Below are positions 1 to 6,828 of a stretch of 64,000 nucleotides of DNA, one piece after another. This DNA comes from JAUPKT01 sp964427855 (lineage in GTDB: Bacteria > Desulfobacterota > Desulfomonilia > Desulfomonilales > Desulfomonilaceae). The stretch's first letter is position 1, and the number at the start of each line of letters is the position of its first letter. The translations under genes and the position numbers were made by a program. The notes under the pieces are model-generated. The model was not told the origin of the DNA and did no database searches. It worked only from the letters and a program-made list of their open reading frames with translations. The stretch lies in NCBI GenBank assembly GCA_964427855.1, contig CAYRVH010000001.1:62001-126000 (forward strand). The letters run 5' to 3'.

Positions 1-1239
1 CCTCAAGGTGTCCAAAAAGGTTGGGTATGAGATTGCCATGCATGATGTATCATCTATGTTCAAAGGCGCGCCCGCCGCTACACACGCCACGGCCAATGTC
101 ATGGCTATTCGATGATCACCAAAACTTTGAAGACGTGCCGCTGGTTTCAGCGACACAGGGCCGCGCACAATCATGTCATTGCCAACAATTTCAATGTCAG
201 CCCCCATTTTTCCCAGTTCGGAGGTAAGGGCGGCCGGTCTGTCGCTTTCTTTGATCCTCAGTTCGCGTATGTCTTTGAAGACTGACATGCCGTGAGCTTG
301 CGTCGCCAGCAGGACGAGTAAAGGAATCTCGTCTATGAGAAGAGGCATCTCTTCCTGGGTTACTGTTACAGGTTTTAGCCTGCCGTTGTATCGCACAGTG
401 ATATTTCCCCATGGTTCGGGGCTTTGGCCCGTGAGGTCCGCCTCCACGTGGATGCCCATGTCTTCAAATTTATCTAGGTACTTGATACGGGTTGGGTTCT
501 GCACCACAGCCCTGGCTGTCACAATACTTTCGGGGACAAGCGCAGCAGCCCCGAGTAGAAAGGCGGCGGACGACGGGTCTCCTGGGACTCTGAACATGGG
601 CGGAAGCGTCAACTCAGACTTCTCGATAAGCCAAGTCCCCGAACGCCTAAAGAGGCGCGCTCCACAAATTTCCAACAGCCGTTCCGTGTGGTCTCTGCTC
701 TTCATTGGTTCGATGAGCTCGGTCTTGCCATCCGCTTGGGTTCCCGCTAAGAGGACGGCGCTCTTCAGCTGGGCGCTCGCTACAGGGAGCGTGTATTGGA
801 TGCCGTTCAACCGAGACCCGACAATCACCACCGGCGGAGCGCCCCTTGAGCTGCAAACGATACTGGCACCCATTTGTCTGAGCGGTTGGGCTGCCCGTTC
901 CATAGGGCGTTTCATCAGAGATTCGTCCCCGTATAGCGTGAATGTTCCATGCACGCCCGCGAGCATACCCATGAGCAGCCTGATAGTGGTACCGGAATTC
1001 CCGCAATCTACATCTACGCGATTCTTCAGCGAGCCCCCTGCGCCCTCTAGCATCACCTGTCCATCACTTAATGCCGTCTCAACCCCCAATGAACAGACTG
1101 CCCGCAATGAGGTAGTGCAATCCAAAGCTGTTGAAAAGTTCGTGACGATGCACCGACCTTGGGCGAGGAGTGAAAAGAGAGCGATCCTATGGGATATGGA
1201 TTTGTCTCCTGGTGGTTCAAAAGAGCCAAAAAGTCTCAT
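1..1239 (-). CDS. aroA: 3-phosphoshikimate 1-carboxyvinyltransferase (EPSP synthase), 3' end beyond window
   Basis: This enzyme joins phosphoenolpyruvate to shikimate-3-phosphate in the cytoplasm, the sixth step of the chorismate pathway. The frame is open without interruption from the ATG at 1239 to the window edge (413 residues; the family is about 430, so only a short C-terminus is missing). Visible motifs are PGDKSISHR near the N-terminus, CGNSGTTIRL, SAQLKSA, RDHTERLLE, NPTR, DEIP, RIKESDR and GDHRIAM. The combination GDKS, SAQxK, RxHxE and NxTR is the signature usually given for class II EPSP synthases. A GGAG lies about 9 bases before the ATG; an in-frame TTG at 1245 is a weaker start. 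It is the first large gene behind an aromatic leader peptide and terminator, so it is probably attenuated by aromatic amino acid supply. Identification is very secure. Confidence 0.96.
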   Translation of the reverse strand, partial: MRLFGSFEPPGDKSISHRIALFSLLAQGRCIVTNFSTALDCTTSLRAVCSLGVETALSDGQVMLEGAGGSLKNRVDVDCGNSGTTIRLLMGMLAGVHGTFTLYGDESLMKRPMERAAQPLRQMGASIVCSSRGAPPVVIVGSRLNGIQYTLPVASAQLKSAVLLAGTQADGKTELIEPMKSRDHTERLLEICGARLFRRSGTWLIEKSELTLPPMFRVPGDPSSAAFLLGAAALVPESIVTARAVVQNPTRIKYLDKFEDMGIHVEADLTGQSPEPWGNITVRYNGRLKPVTVTQEEMPLLIDEIPLLVLLATQAHGMSVFKDIRELRIKESDRPAALTSELGKMGADIEIVGNDMIVRGPVSLKPAARLQSFGDHRIAMTLAVACVAAGAPLNIDDTSCMAISYPTFLDTLR

Positions 1240-1267
1240 GAACAACTACTCCGTGTCATACAACAGT

Positions 1268-1366
1268 CTAAAAATTGCGAAAAATTTCAACGCCATGATT
1301 GGCCCCGACGGATTCAGGGCTAGACTGAACGCCCTCGATTCGTAATTCCGAGCTGCGCAATCCCAT
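1268..1366 (-). CDS. possible 32-residue small ORF between attenuator and aroA
   Basis: An ATG at 1366 preceded by GGGAGAGG (about 8 bases away) opens a 32-codon frame ending 28 bases before the aroA ATG. The peptide begins MGLRSSELRIEG and ends EIFRNF. I recognise no family. It could be a translated spacer that couples ribosomes to aroA, a decayed gene fragment, or chance. The good ribosome-binding site just after the attenuator is the only support. Confidence 0.3.
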   Translation of the reverse strand: MGLRSSELRIEGVQSSPESVGANHGVEIFRNF

Positions 1367-1383
1367 TTTGTCGCCTCTCCCTC

Positions 1384-1418
1384 AAAAAAACAAAAAGCCC
1401 ACCGTGTCTGCGGTGGGC
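1384..1418 (-). terminator. intrinsic terminator acting as attenuator
   Basis: On the minus strand the stem GCCCACCG (1418-1411), loop CAGACA and GCGGTGGGC-type return arm CGGTGGGC (1404-1397) is followed by a T-rich tract (CTTTTTGTTTTTTT, 1398-1384). It lies between a leader peptide rich in aromatic codons and aroA. The segment CGCAGAC (1412-1406) is complementary to GTCTGCG (1471-1465) inside the leader ORF, which would form a competing antiterminator helix. Termination would occur when the leader is translated without stalling. Confidence 0.88.
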
Positions 1419-1446
1419 CTCGTCGATCTCTCGTTCGCTCTATATG

Positions 1447-1539
1447 CTACAACGCACCACACAACGCAGACCACACCGCCAGGGACAATTGGGCGCGCCA
1501 ATAAAAATACCAGCTTGACGCGGCGGGGTTGTCTGTCAT
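1447..1539 (-). CDS. aromatic amino acid leader peptide
   Basis: A 30-codon frame contains the run SSWYFYWRAQ and a further Trp (AVW) just before the antiterminator segment; it ends with TAG at 1447. Five consecutive Trp/Tyr/Phe codons in so short a peptide, directly before a strong terminator and a chorismate-pathway gene, are characteristic of ribosome-mediated attenuation. Scarcity of charged tRNA-Trp, -Tyr or -Phe would stall the ribosome there. The ATG at 1539 is preferred because AAGAGAG precedes it by a few bases; an in-frame ATG at 1551 would add four residues. The peptide itself probably has no function after synthesis. Confidence 0.88.
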   Translation of the reverse strand: MTDNPAASSWYFYWRAQLSLAVWSALCGAL

Positions 1540-1592
1540 TGCTCTCTTCATTCTACCGTGTCCGTCCTGTGCTCATATCACCAGCTTCTTAT

Positions 1593-1622
1593 TGTGTAGC
1601 ATGCGATGGAGTGTACTGTCAA
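1593..1622 (-). promoter_or_regulatory. sigma-70-type promoter of the aro leader transcript
   Basis: Reading the minus strand, a perfect -35 TTGACA (1622-1617) is followed after 18 bp by TACACA (1598-1593), itself followed by AT. The predicted start of transcription near 1586 leaves a leader of about 45 bases before the leader-peptide ATG, as expected for an attenuated operon. The -10 is weak. Confidence 0.55.
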
Positions 1623-1779
1623 TCCCCATGTTCACCAGGAGTTTCCCCGAAAAATTATGTAGCGAAGATGGGTAGTTGCAGAGCTGGCCCCGCTTTTGGC
1701 TTTGGTCAGGCCGTATGCCCTGTCCTGATCTGCCGAGGATGGCTTTGATGCCGTATGCGAGGGCATATAGGGAGGCCTC

Positions 1780-2095
1780 TAAAATACTGACGAATTCGAT
1801 ATCGTGGTCGTCATTTGGACCTCTTTCCTCCGTATCATTTCGAGCCGCCCCCCCTCTGTCGTTTCGAGCCGCCCCCTTCTGTCATTTCGAGCGAAGCGAG
1901 AAATCTTGGCCCAGCCAGAAAGATTTCTCAGTCGCAAGGCTCCTTCGAAACGACATGAATGTCGCGGCGTCTTCCTTTCAGTCGGGCTTCACTCCTTCGA
2001 AATGATAAGATTTCGGCACCCTGGCTCCATAGCGGCTTTCGAAAGTACTTACTTACTCGATGATGCTGACCTCATTCCGACCGAAATTTCGACAA
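1780..2095 (+). repeat. composite dispersed repeat, copy A
   Basis: The left end carries AAAATACTGACGAATTCGAT (1781-1800). The middle holds three runs of TCATTTCGAGC type, including TCATTTCGAGCGAAGCGAGA, then a stretch nearly identical to copy B over about 95 bp. The right end carries AAAGTACTTAC then TCGATGATGCTGACCTCATT (to about 2095). The same three-part order is found at 6374-6778 (inverted) and 32639-32879. No convincing coding capacity; the open frames crossing it are incidental. Between 1623 and 1780 I see no feature. Confidence 0.8.
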
Positions 2096-2183
2096 CCGCT
2101 ATAATTCTTGCGACACACCTATCTCGAAGACGACCAGAGCGTGCAGCAGGCGCATTCTGGAACCGTGGCCAGCAGAGGCGTGT

Positions 2184-2238
2184 ACAAAATAAGCCGCATG
2201 AGATACCCAAGCCAGCGAAGGGGCGTCTCATGCGGCTT
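2184..2238 (-). terminator. intrinsic terminator after nikK-like gene
   Basis: A perfect 13-bp stem (AAGCCGCATGAGA at 2238-2226 with its complement at 2203-2191 on the minus strand) with a 22-base loop is followed by ATTTTGT on the minus strand. It starts 14 bases after the stop codon at 2253. The T tract is short and the loop long, so efficiency is uncertain. Confidence 0.65.
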
Positions 2239-2252
2239 GGCGAGTTCGAGAC

Positions 2253-3044
2253 CTACTCCATGGGGTACGCATGCACCCAGAGCACGGCGCCAATCTCTAC
2301 TTTTTTGTCTTTTCCTTGATACTGGATGGGCTTGTCTCCCTCGAGGATTGCTGAAAAACCCCACCAGCCAGGCTTTGGCATGACAAATGAAAAGTATCCG
2401 TTGTCATTTGTCTTTACCACCTGGGCGACATGGGAATCAGTGGGCGCCTTTGTTTTTCCCTTGCCCCAAAATTCCACTTCAACTTCCACATCCGCAACAG
2501 GTTTCCCGTCTCTCTGCACCTGGCCGGTGAAGATGTTCCCGGCATAGAGACTGTATGGTCTTGTCAGCGGTACTATTTCAGCAGGCAAGCCAGCCTCTTT
2601 GGCAATGGGCTTGTCCCAGCCTTCTTCCGCTCCCAAACCGTCCACAATGACCTTTGTGGCATGGACGATGAATTTGTCCTCAGCCGGTTCCCAGTAAGGC
2701 TGCGGCAGCATGAAGAAGATGTAGTCTGCCGGCCTTGTGATTTTGTAATCGGCCTCCCACGTGGATTTCCCTTCCACCTTCTTTTCCTTTAATGTGTCGA
2801 GCAAATTCTGGACCTTGTCGCCCACCACCACGCCAAATTTTTCAGGTTTGTCGAGCTGCATTTGCGGCCCGCCCTCGAAGGGATGGGTGAACTGCAGCCA
2901 GAGGCCGATTTCTTTCTTATCATCCTTACCCACCACATCGTTGGACGGGATGATCATCCCAAAATGGGCCAAACTCATTTGAGCCGCAAGCATGACCAAC
3001 AACGTGACGAGACTCAGTGTTCTGAACAAATAATGCGTCCACAT
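2253..3044 (-). CDS. nikK: NikK-like DUF4198 periplasmic nickel-uptake component
   Basis: A 263-residue exported protein of the DUF4198 family, which accompanies ECF-type cobalt/nickel transporters; such genes in deltaproteobacteria have been called nikK. The signal peptide runs to about MSLA, so the predicted mature protein starts HFGMIIPSN, with His as first residue. The C-terminal half has the beta-rich DUF4198 pattern (GNIFTGQVQRDGKPVADVEVEVEF, then NGYFSFVMPKPGWWGFSA), ending AVLWVHAYPME. The ATG at 3044 is chosen because AAGGAG lies 8 bases upstream; the ATG at 3068 is upstream of that site. It is the last gene of a leftward set with the porin-like and acidic proteins, facing nikMLQO. 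The role in binding or delivering Ni is inferred from family and context. Confidence 0.85.
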   Translation of the reverse strand: MWTHYLFRTLSLVTLLVMLAAQMSLAHFGMIIPSNDVVGKDDKKEIGLWLQFTHPFEGGPQMQLDKPEKFGVVVGDKVQNLLDTLKEKKVEGKSTWEADYKITRPADYIFFMLPQPYWEPAEDKFIVHATKVIVDGLGAEEGWDKPIAKEAGLPAEIVPLTRPYSLYAGNIFTGQVQRDGKPVADVEVEVEFWGKGKTKAPTDSHVAQVVKTNDNGYFSFVMPKPGWWGFSAILEGDKPIQYQGKDKKVEIGAVLWVHAYPME

Positions 3045-3104
3045 GGTTATTACTCCTTCTATTGTCAATCGTTGTGTTCAGCGTGAAGCGAAGGCCTGGC
3101 TCCC

Positions 3105-3521
3105 TCATCCATAATGCACCACATCCCAGAGCCGGTCAAAGCCCTCTTCTTCGTCTTTTTCTTGCTCTTCTTTTTCGCCCTCGTCCTCATCGTCTTCCCC
3201 TTTTTCCTCTCCGTTCCCATTGCCGTTCTTTTTCTGGACGGAAGAAGATTTGGACCAGTCAACATATCTCAAATCGGGCTTGTCCGATTTGTCCCCGTTT
3301 CCTATTTTGCCCTTGTCTTTGTCGGCATCGCCGTTGCCTCTCGCCAGTCGAATGAACTGCGCATCTGAGCCGAGCTGACCAGTGAACATCGCCGCGGAAG
3401 AGACCTGGTGGTTCAGGATATGCGCCTGATGAGCGGCATTCGCGGTCAAGCCAGCTGAAAATTCTAAGGAAATAGCTATGCCAAGGGCCAGAAATATCAT
3501 GAGAGCCTTACGTCTTTTCAT
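3105..3521 (-). CDS. small acidic secreted protein, function unknown
   Basis: A 138-residue protein with a signal peptide (MKRRKALMIFLALGIAISLE to about TANA). The predicted mature N-terminus is AHQAHILNHQ, rich in His. The C-terminal half is strongly charged: a Lys/Gly/Asp/Asn stretch, then an Asp/Glu-rich tract of about 30 residues, and the tail FDRLWDVVHYG. I recognise no family. The ATG at 3521 has GGAGGAATCGG just before it. It lies between the porin-like gene (46 bases away) and nikK (60 bases away) on the same strand. Low-complexity acidic segments and His residues would suit loose metal binding in the periplasm, but that is only inference. Confidence 0.75.
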   Translation of the reverse strand: MKRRKALMIFLALGIAISLEFSAGLTANAAHQAHILNHQVSSAAMFTGQLGSDAQFIRLARGNGDADKDKGKIGNGDKSDKPDLRYVDWSKSSSVQKKNGNGNGEEKGEDDEDEGEKEEQEKDEEEGFDRLWDVVHYG

Positions 3522-3567
3522 TCCGATTCCTCCCTCCCCTCTGTGAGGCAACAAAACGTGAGCGTGC

Positions 3568-5373
3568 TTAAAACTCAAATTTCATCGAAAATTCCCCGCC
3601 GATGATGGGATCGATGGTTCTATTCGGACGTGCACCGTTGTAAACAGTATCGTTGTTCCAAGCTGTCACTGACCTGTCCACGCACGCATAATTAAACCAC
3701 TTCCCGGGCGCCCAATAGCCCAGCACCATACCGCACTGCCAGCCTTCGAGGAACTGCCAGTCGAACCCGATGTTGATTTCATAACCAAGTTCTCGCTGAG
3801 GAATATTTGGAACTCCGGTGAGGTCTTGCTGATTGGGACTTGTATTCCCTGGTATGTTGAGAGGGCCCGGGCTCACGTGGTCGAAGTGTACATTACCATC
3901 CGCTCCATCCCCCCAGTGTGGATAGAGCACCCCCCACGGATAGCCATGGGATGTCCTTTGGGCCCAAAAGAGGGTTCCGAACATGTTCAAGTTTGATGCA
4001 ATCGCGTAGTCAAGACGCCCGGCCAACACAAAGGCGTCTCTTAAAAATCCATCCCCTGACAGATTATAGGCATTCAGACCGGACCCGTAATCATAGGAAA
4101 ACAGGTAGCTGTAGGTCCGAAAGACGCTGAAGTTGCCGAGATGAGTGTCATAAGACGGATGCCACACAAAGGCGGCCGGCTGACGGTCGATGTATCTCCC
4201 GGCCCGTCTATCAGGCCCCGGAGACCACGCGGTAATGAAACTGACCTTCGCCGGACCGGCAAAGACCCCTGCCTCCAGCATGCCGCGCCACTGCTCGATG
4301 TAGCGGGTGTAGGGCATATACACACAGTCACTGTCAGCGTCCTGGTTCTGTCCTGGGAAGCCATTGCGCGGTTGGTACCGGTCGATCCAGTAAAGCCACG
4401 CCGCCTCTGTATTCAAGAAGACTCTCCCATTATTATATTTTAGAAATATTGTCCCGTGGTTAAGCTGCGCGTCTAATCGGATCACGGGGGACGGATTGTC
4501 GTCTGCCACTAGGATAGCCTCAGGTCCAATGTGGTACCCGCCAAGTGACGCCAGAGCCCCGAACTGCATTGGGCCATTTGAATAGCTCACAAACACCAGG
4601 AAATCTGTCGAAAACGATCCGCTTCGATCTGCCCTACTGAAGTATTGACTAGGCGTCCTCATGTCATCGTTAGCTGAGTAATGATGGGGCAGATCATAAG
4701 GGTCGCCGTATGCGGCTTCCGCGGCCACCCTGTTTCTGATAAGGCGCTCTCTAAGAATACTTGAGCTGCCCACGAATCGGTACGGATAAAATCCAATCCC
4801 GAAATCAAAAGGTCCGTAGGGAACGGCGAGAACAATAGATTCGGTGGTAGCTGCGTCGGAACCGTCATATTGGAGCCCTGTACCGAACGTCCACGGCCGT
4901 TTGCCCACGCCGAACACGCCCCATGGCGTGTTGGCCGTGAGCCAAAATTGCGTCCACTGTCCCTGGCTAAATGCGTTTTTGGTCCCAGGGGAATTCTGGG
5001 TGTGGTAGCTGGATGCCGCAGGATCTCCCAAGGTGCCCAAGCGATACAATCCCCTCATCCGTATCGCTGGGTTGATCTTTATCTCGGGCTCGAACTCCAC
5101 ATTGAAATATGACCATCCGGAACTCGAGCCCGTGACAAAGTTCGTGTCGAATTGGCCCCCATTCCAGAAGTTGAGGTTTTGGGCCCTTGTGGCGACGCCG
5201 TTGTCCACGTTGTAGCGACCGAAAAATCCCTTTTCTCCCATCTGGTCGTACCATTCGTACGTCCAGTTGAACGACCCCTTCAAGCTGAATTCCCATGCGT
5301 TCGCGGTGTTCAGCATCCCGAAGCTCACCACGATGCTGAGAGCCAAGAACGCAAAGCGTCGTTGGATATGCAT
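3568..5373 (-). CDS. outer-membrane porin-like beta-barrel protein
   Basis: A 601-residue protein with a signal peptide (MHIQRRFAFL...NTANA) and a mature part rich in alternating aromatic/polar strands (WEFSLKGSFNWTYEWY, WSYFNVEFEPEI, WTQFWLTANTPWGVFGVG). It ends in GEFSMKFEF, the terminal Phe typical of barrels inserted by BamA. There is no TonB box or plug domain that I can see, so a diffusion porin is more likely than a TonB receptor. The ATG at 5373 follows GGGAGGATGGA. It is the first gene of the leftward transcript in the nickel locus, with a good promoter about 50 bases upstream. Substrate is unknown; passage of nickel or a nickel complex is a contextual guess. Confidence 0.8.
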   Translation of the reverse strand: MHIQRRFAFLALSIVVSFGMLNTANAWEFSLKGSFNWTYEWYDQMGEKGFFGRYNVDNGVATRAQNLNFWNGGQFDTNFVTGSSSGWSYFNVEFEPEIKINPAIRMRGLYRLGTLGDPAASSYHTQNSPGTKNAFSQGQWTQFWLTANTPWGVFGVGKRPWTFGTGLQYDGSDAATTESIVLAVPYGPFDFGIGFYPYRFVGSSSILRERLIRNRVAAEAAYGDPYDLPHHYSANDDMRTPSQYFSRADRSGSFSTDFLVFVSYSNGPMQFGALASLGGYHIGPEAILVADDNPSPVIRLDAQLNHGTIFLKYNNGRVFLNTEAAWLYWIDRYQPRNGFPGQNQDADSDCVYMPYTRYIEQWRGMLEAGVFAGPAKVSFITAWSPGPDRRAGRYIDRQPAAFVWHPSYDTHLGNFSVFRTYSYLFSYDYGSGLNAYNLSGDGFLRDAFVLAGRLDYAIASNLNMFGTLFWAQRTSHGYPWGVLYPHWGDGADGNVHFDHVSPGPLNIPGNTSPNQQDLTGVPNIPQRELGYEINIGFDWQFLEGWQCGMVLGYWAPGKWFNYACVDRSVTAWNNDTVYNGARPNRTIDPIIGGEFSMKFEF

Positions 5374-5409
5374 TCCATCCTCCCGAGTCAACCAAGCTGC
5401 ATGTAACAC

Positions 5410-5447
5410 GTATGCGTTAATCATAGCATTACGCCTCCCCCTGTCAA
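5410..5447 (-). promoter_or_regulatory. promoter of porin-nikK transcript with overlapping inverted repeat
   Basis: Minus strand: TTGACA (5447-5442), 16-bp spacer, TATGAT (5425-5420). An imperfect inverted repeat GTATGC-N10-GCATTAC (5410-5432, plus strand) brackets the -10 and could be an operator. The start of transcription would be near 5413, about 40 bases before the porin ATG. Confidence 0.6.
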
Positions 5448-5550
5448 CTCATTTCTCGGCACAAAGGTCATTTTTTCTTTCCAAGGGCCTATCGCTTTTT
5501 CCCAAAAAAGTTTCAGACAACCGATTCGGGTGCATTCTTTTCTTTTTTTT

Positions 5551-5576
5551 GCTATGAGTGGGGCTTGACTCATAGC
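5551..5576. promoter_or_regulatory. 9-bp perfect inverted repeat in divergent nickel-locus promoter region
   Basis: GCTATGAGT (5551-5559), 8-base spacer, ACTCATAGC (5568-5576). It overlaps the candidate -35 of nikM and is not followed by a T tract, so an operator is more likely than a terminator. One half-site (TTGACTCATAGCACG) recurs at about 9801-9815. The regulator is unknown; NikR or a Fur-family protein are candidates by context only. Confidence 0.5.
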
Positions 5577-5595
5577 ACGTTAGGCAATAATGTAA
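5567..5595 (+). promoter_or_regulatory. candidate promoter for nikM
   Basis: TTGACT (5567-5572), 17-bp spacer, TAATGT (5590-5595) lies about 128 bases before the nikM ATG. The -10 match is moderate. The inverted repeat at 5551-5576 covers the -35. Confidence 0.35.
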
Positions 5596-5722
5596 CAATA
5601 TCTCTGCGGCTCAGGCCTCAAGATGTGCGTCATGCATATCCGCCCGCGTCTCGACGCCGTGGCGCAACAAGGCTGTCGAGATGCAGCGTTCGTCGCATTT
5701 TTCAGGAGGAAGTGACGGGACC

Positions 5723-6325
5723 ATGCACATTTCAGAAGGGGTATTATCAGCGCCGGTACTCGGAGCAGGCGCAGCGCTCACCGTTGCAGGACTCGCCATC
5801 GGACTTCGAAAAATGGATTACGAGAAGCTCCCAGAAGTCGCGGTCTTGTCGGCGGTTTTTTTTGTTGCCTCGTTGATTCACGTCCCCGTGGGGCCCTCCG
5901 CGGCTCATCTCGTGATGAACGGGCTCTGCGGCATCTTGCTTGGCTGGCTCGCCTTTCCTGCCATCTTCGTGGGACTCGCATTGCAAGCCGTTCTTTTTGA
6001 ATTCGGCGGGTTGACCACATTGGGAATCAATACGTTCAACATGGCCTTTCCCGCTGTCGCATTGGGTTTCGTATGCCGATATGTTGTGAAGAGTTCGTCT
6101 CCAGTAGCGCGGAGCATTGCAGAGTTTGCAGCCGGCGCAGGCGCGATACTGCTGGCCGGTCTTCTTGTGGCAGCGTCGCTTGTCCTTGCCTTGGGCGAGT
6201 CTATGGATGCGGCGGCGAAACTCATTGTGGCAGCCCACATTCCCATTATGATCATTGAGGGTTTCATCACCATATTTGTAGTGGAGTTCATCCGAAAGAC
6301 GCGACCGGAGATGCTCACGGGGTAA
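5723..6325 (+). CDS. cbiM: ECF nickel/cobalt transporter substrate-binding membrane component (NikM/CbiM)
   Basis: A 200-residue membrane protein starting MHISEGVLSAPVLGAGAA. The N-terminal Met-His-Ile-Ser-Glu-Gly is the hallmark of CbiM/NikM, where the free N-terminus and His2 bind the metal ion. A second conserved His region is LIHVPVGPSAAHLVMNG, followed by GLALQAVLFEFGGLTTLGINTFNM. About six or seven membrane segments. The ATG at 5723 follows AGGAGG by about 12 bases; the upstream ATG at 5681 would hide the N-terminal His and is rejected. The gene is the first of the rightward nickel operon. The neighbouring NikK- and NikL-type genes and the lack of cobalamin genes favour nickel over cobalt. 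Confidence 0.93.
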   Translation: MHISEGVLSAPVLGAGAALTVAGLAIGLRKMDYEKLPEVAVLSAVFFVASLIHVPVGPSAAHLVMNGLCGILLGWLAFPAIFVGLALQAVLFEFGGLTTLGINTFNMAFPAVALGFVCRYVVKSSSPVARSIAEFAAGAGAILLAGLLVAASLVLALGESMDAAAKLIVAAHIPIMIIEGFITIFVVEFIRKTRPEMLTG

Positions 6326-6373
6326 GAGCGACGAGGAGTCTAGCGGCGTAGCGAGAGATGTGGCGCATGGGTT

Positions 6374-6778
6374 CTCGAAATTTCTGTCGGATTGAGGTTC
6401 ACATCATCGAGTTCGTGAGTATTTTCCAAAACCGCTATGGCGGTTAGCGAGGTGAACGCTTGTCATTTCGAAGGGGCAAGGCTCGAACGAGAGGGAGACG
6501 CCGCGACATTTATGTCGTTTCGAAGGAGCCTTGCGACTGAGAAATCTTTCTGGCTGGGCCAAGATTTCTCGCTTCGCTCGAAATGACAGACGGGGGACGG
6601 CTCGAAATGACAGGGAGCAAAGTACTCGAAATGAGAGAATGGGAAGCTGTGGGAAAGGATAAAACAGGAGGTTGCTCGAATTGATATGAGCCTTTCTACC
6701 ATCGTAGGCGCCGGCGCCAAGTCTCGATACTTCGGTCGGAATGACAGGCGGGGCGTCGAATTCGTGAGTACCTCGGAG
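6374..6778 (-). repeat. composite dispersed repeat, copy B, inside the nik operon
   Basis: Read on the minus strand it has the same order as copy A: GAGGTACTCACGAATTCGAC (from 6775), then CATTCCGACCGAAGTATCGA, several TCATTTCGAG units with a core of about 95 bp nearly identical to copy A, a small hairpin AACCGC-N4-GCGGTT (6430-6445), and the right module AAAATACTCACGAACTCGAT continuing to about 6374. It fills most of the 503-base space between nikM and nikL. The short open frames crossing it look incidental. Confidence 0.8.
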
Positions 6779-6828
6779 AAGCGCAATAACTCACTGTTAT
6801 CTAGAGCTGTGAAAGGAGATAGGAAATC

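Noticed and set aside
335..1345. 336-codon plus-strand open frame
   Set aside because: It is antisense to aroA and runs on through the short ORF; aroA shows all family motifs in the opposite frame, whereas this translation resembles no family.
1447..1551. tRNA or small RNA gene before the terminator at 1384-1418
   Set aside because: No cloverleaf or T-loop sequence is present; the leader peptide with aromatic codons explains the segment better.
1676..2383. Overlapping plus-strand frames of 90-170 codons
   Set aside because: They cross the TCATTTCGAG repeat and the nikK terminator and start in nik coding sequence or spacers; similar frames recur wherever the repeat occurs.
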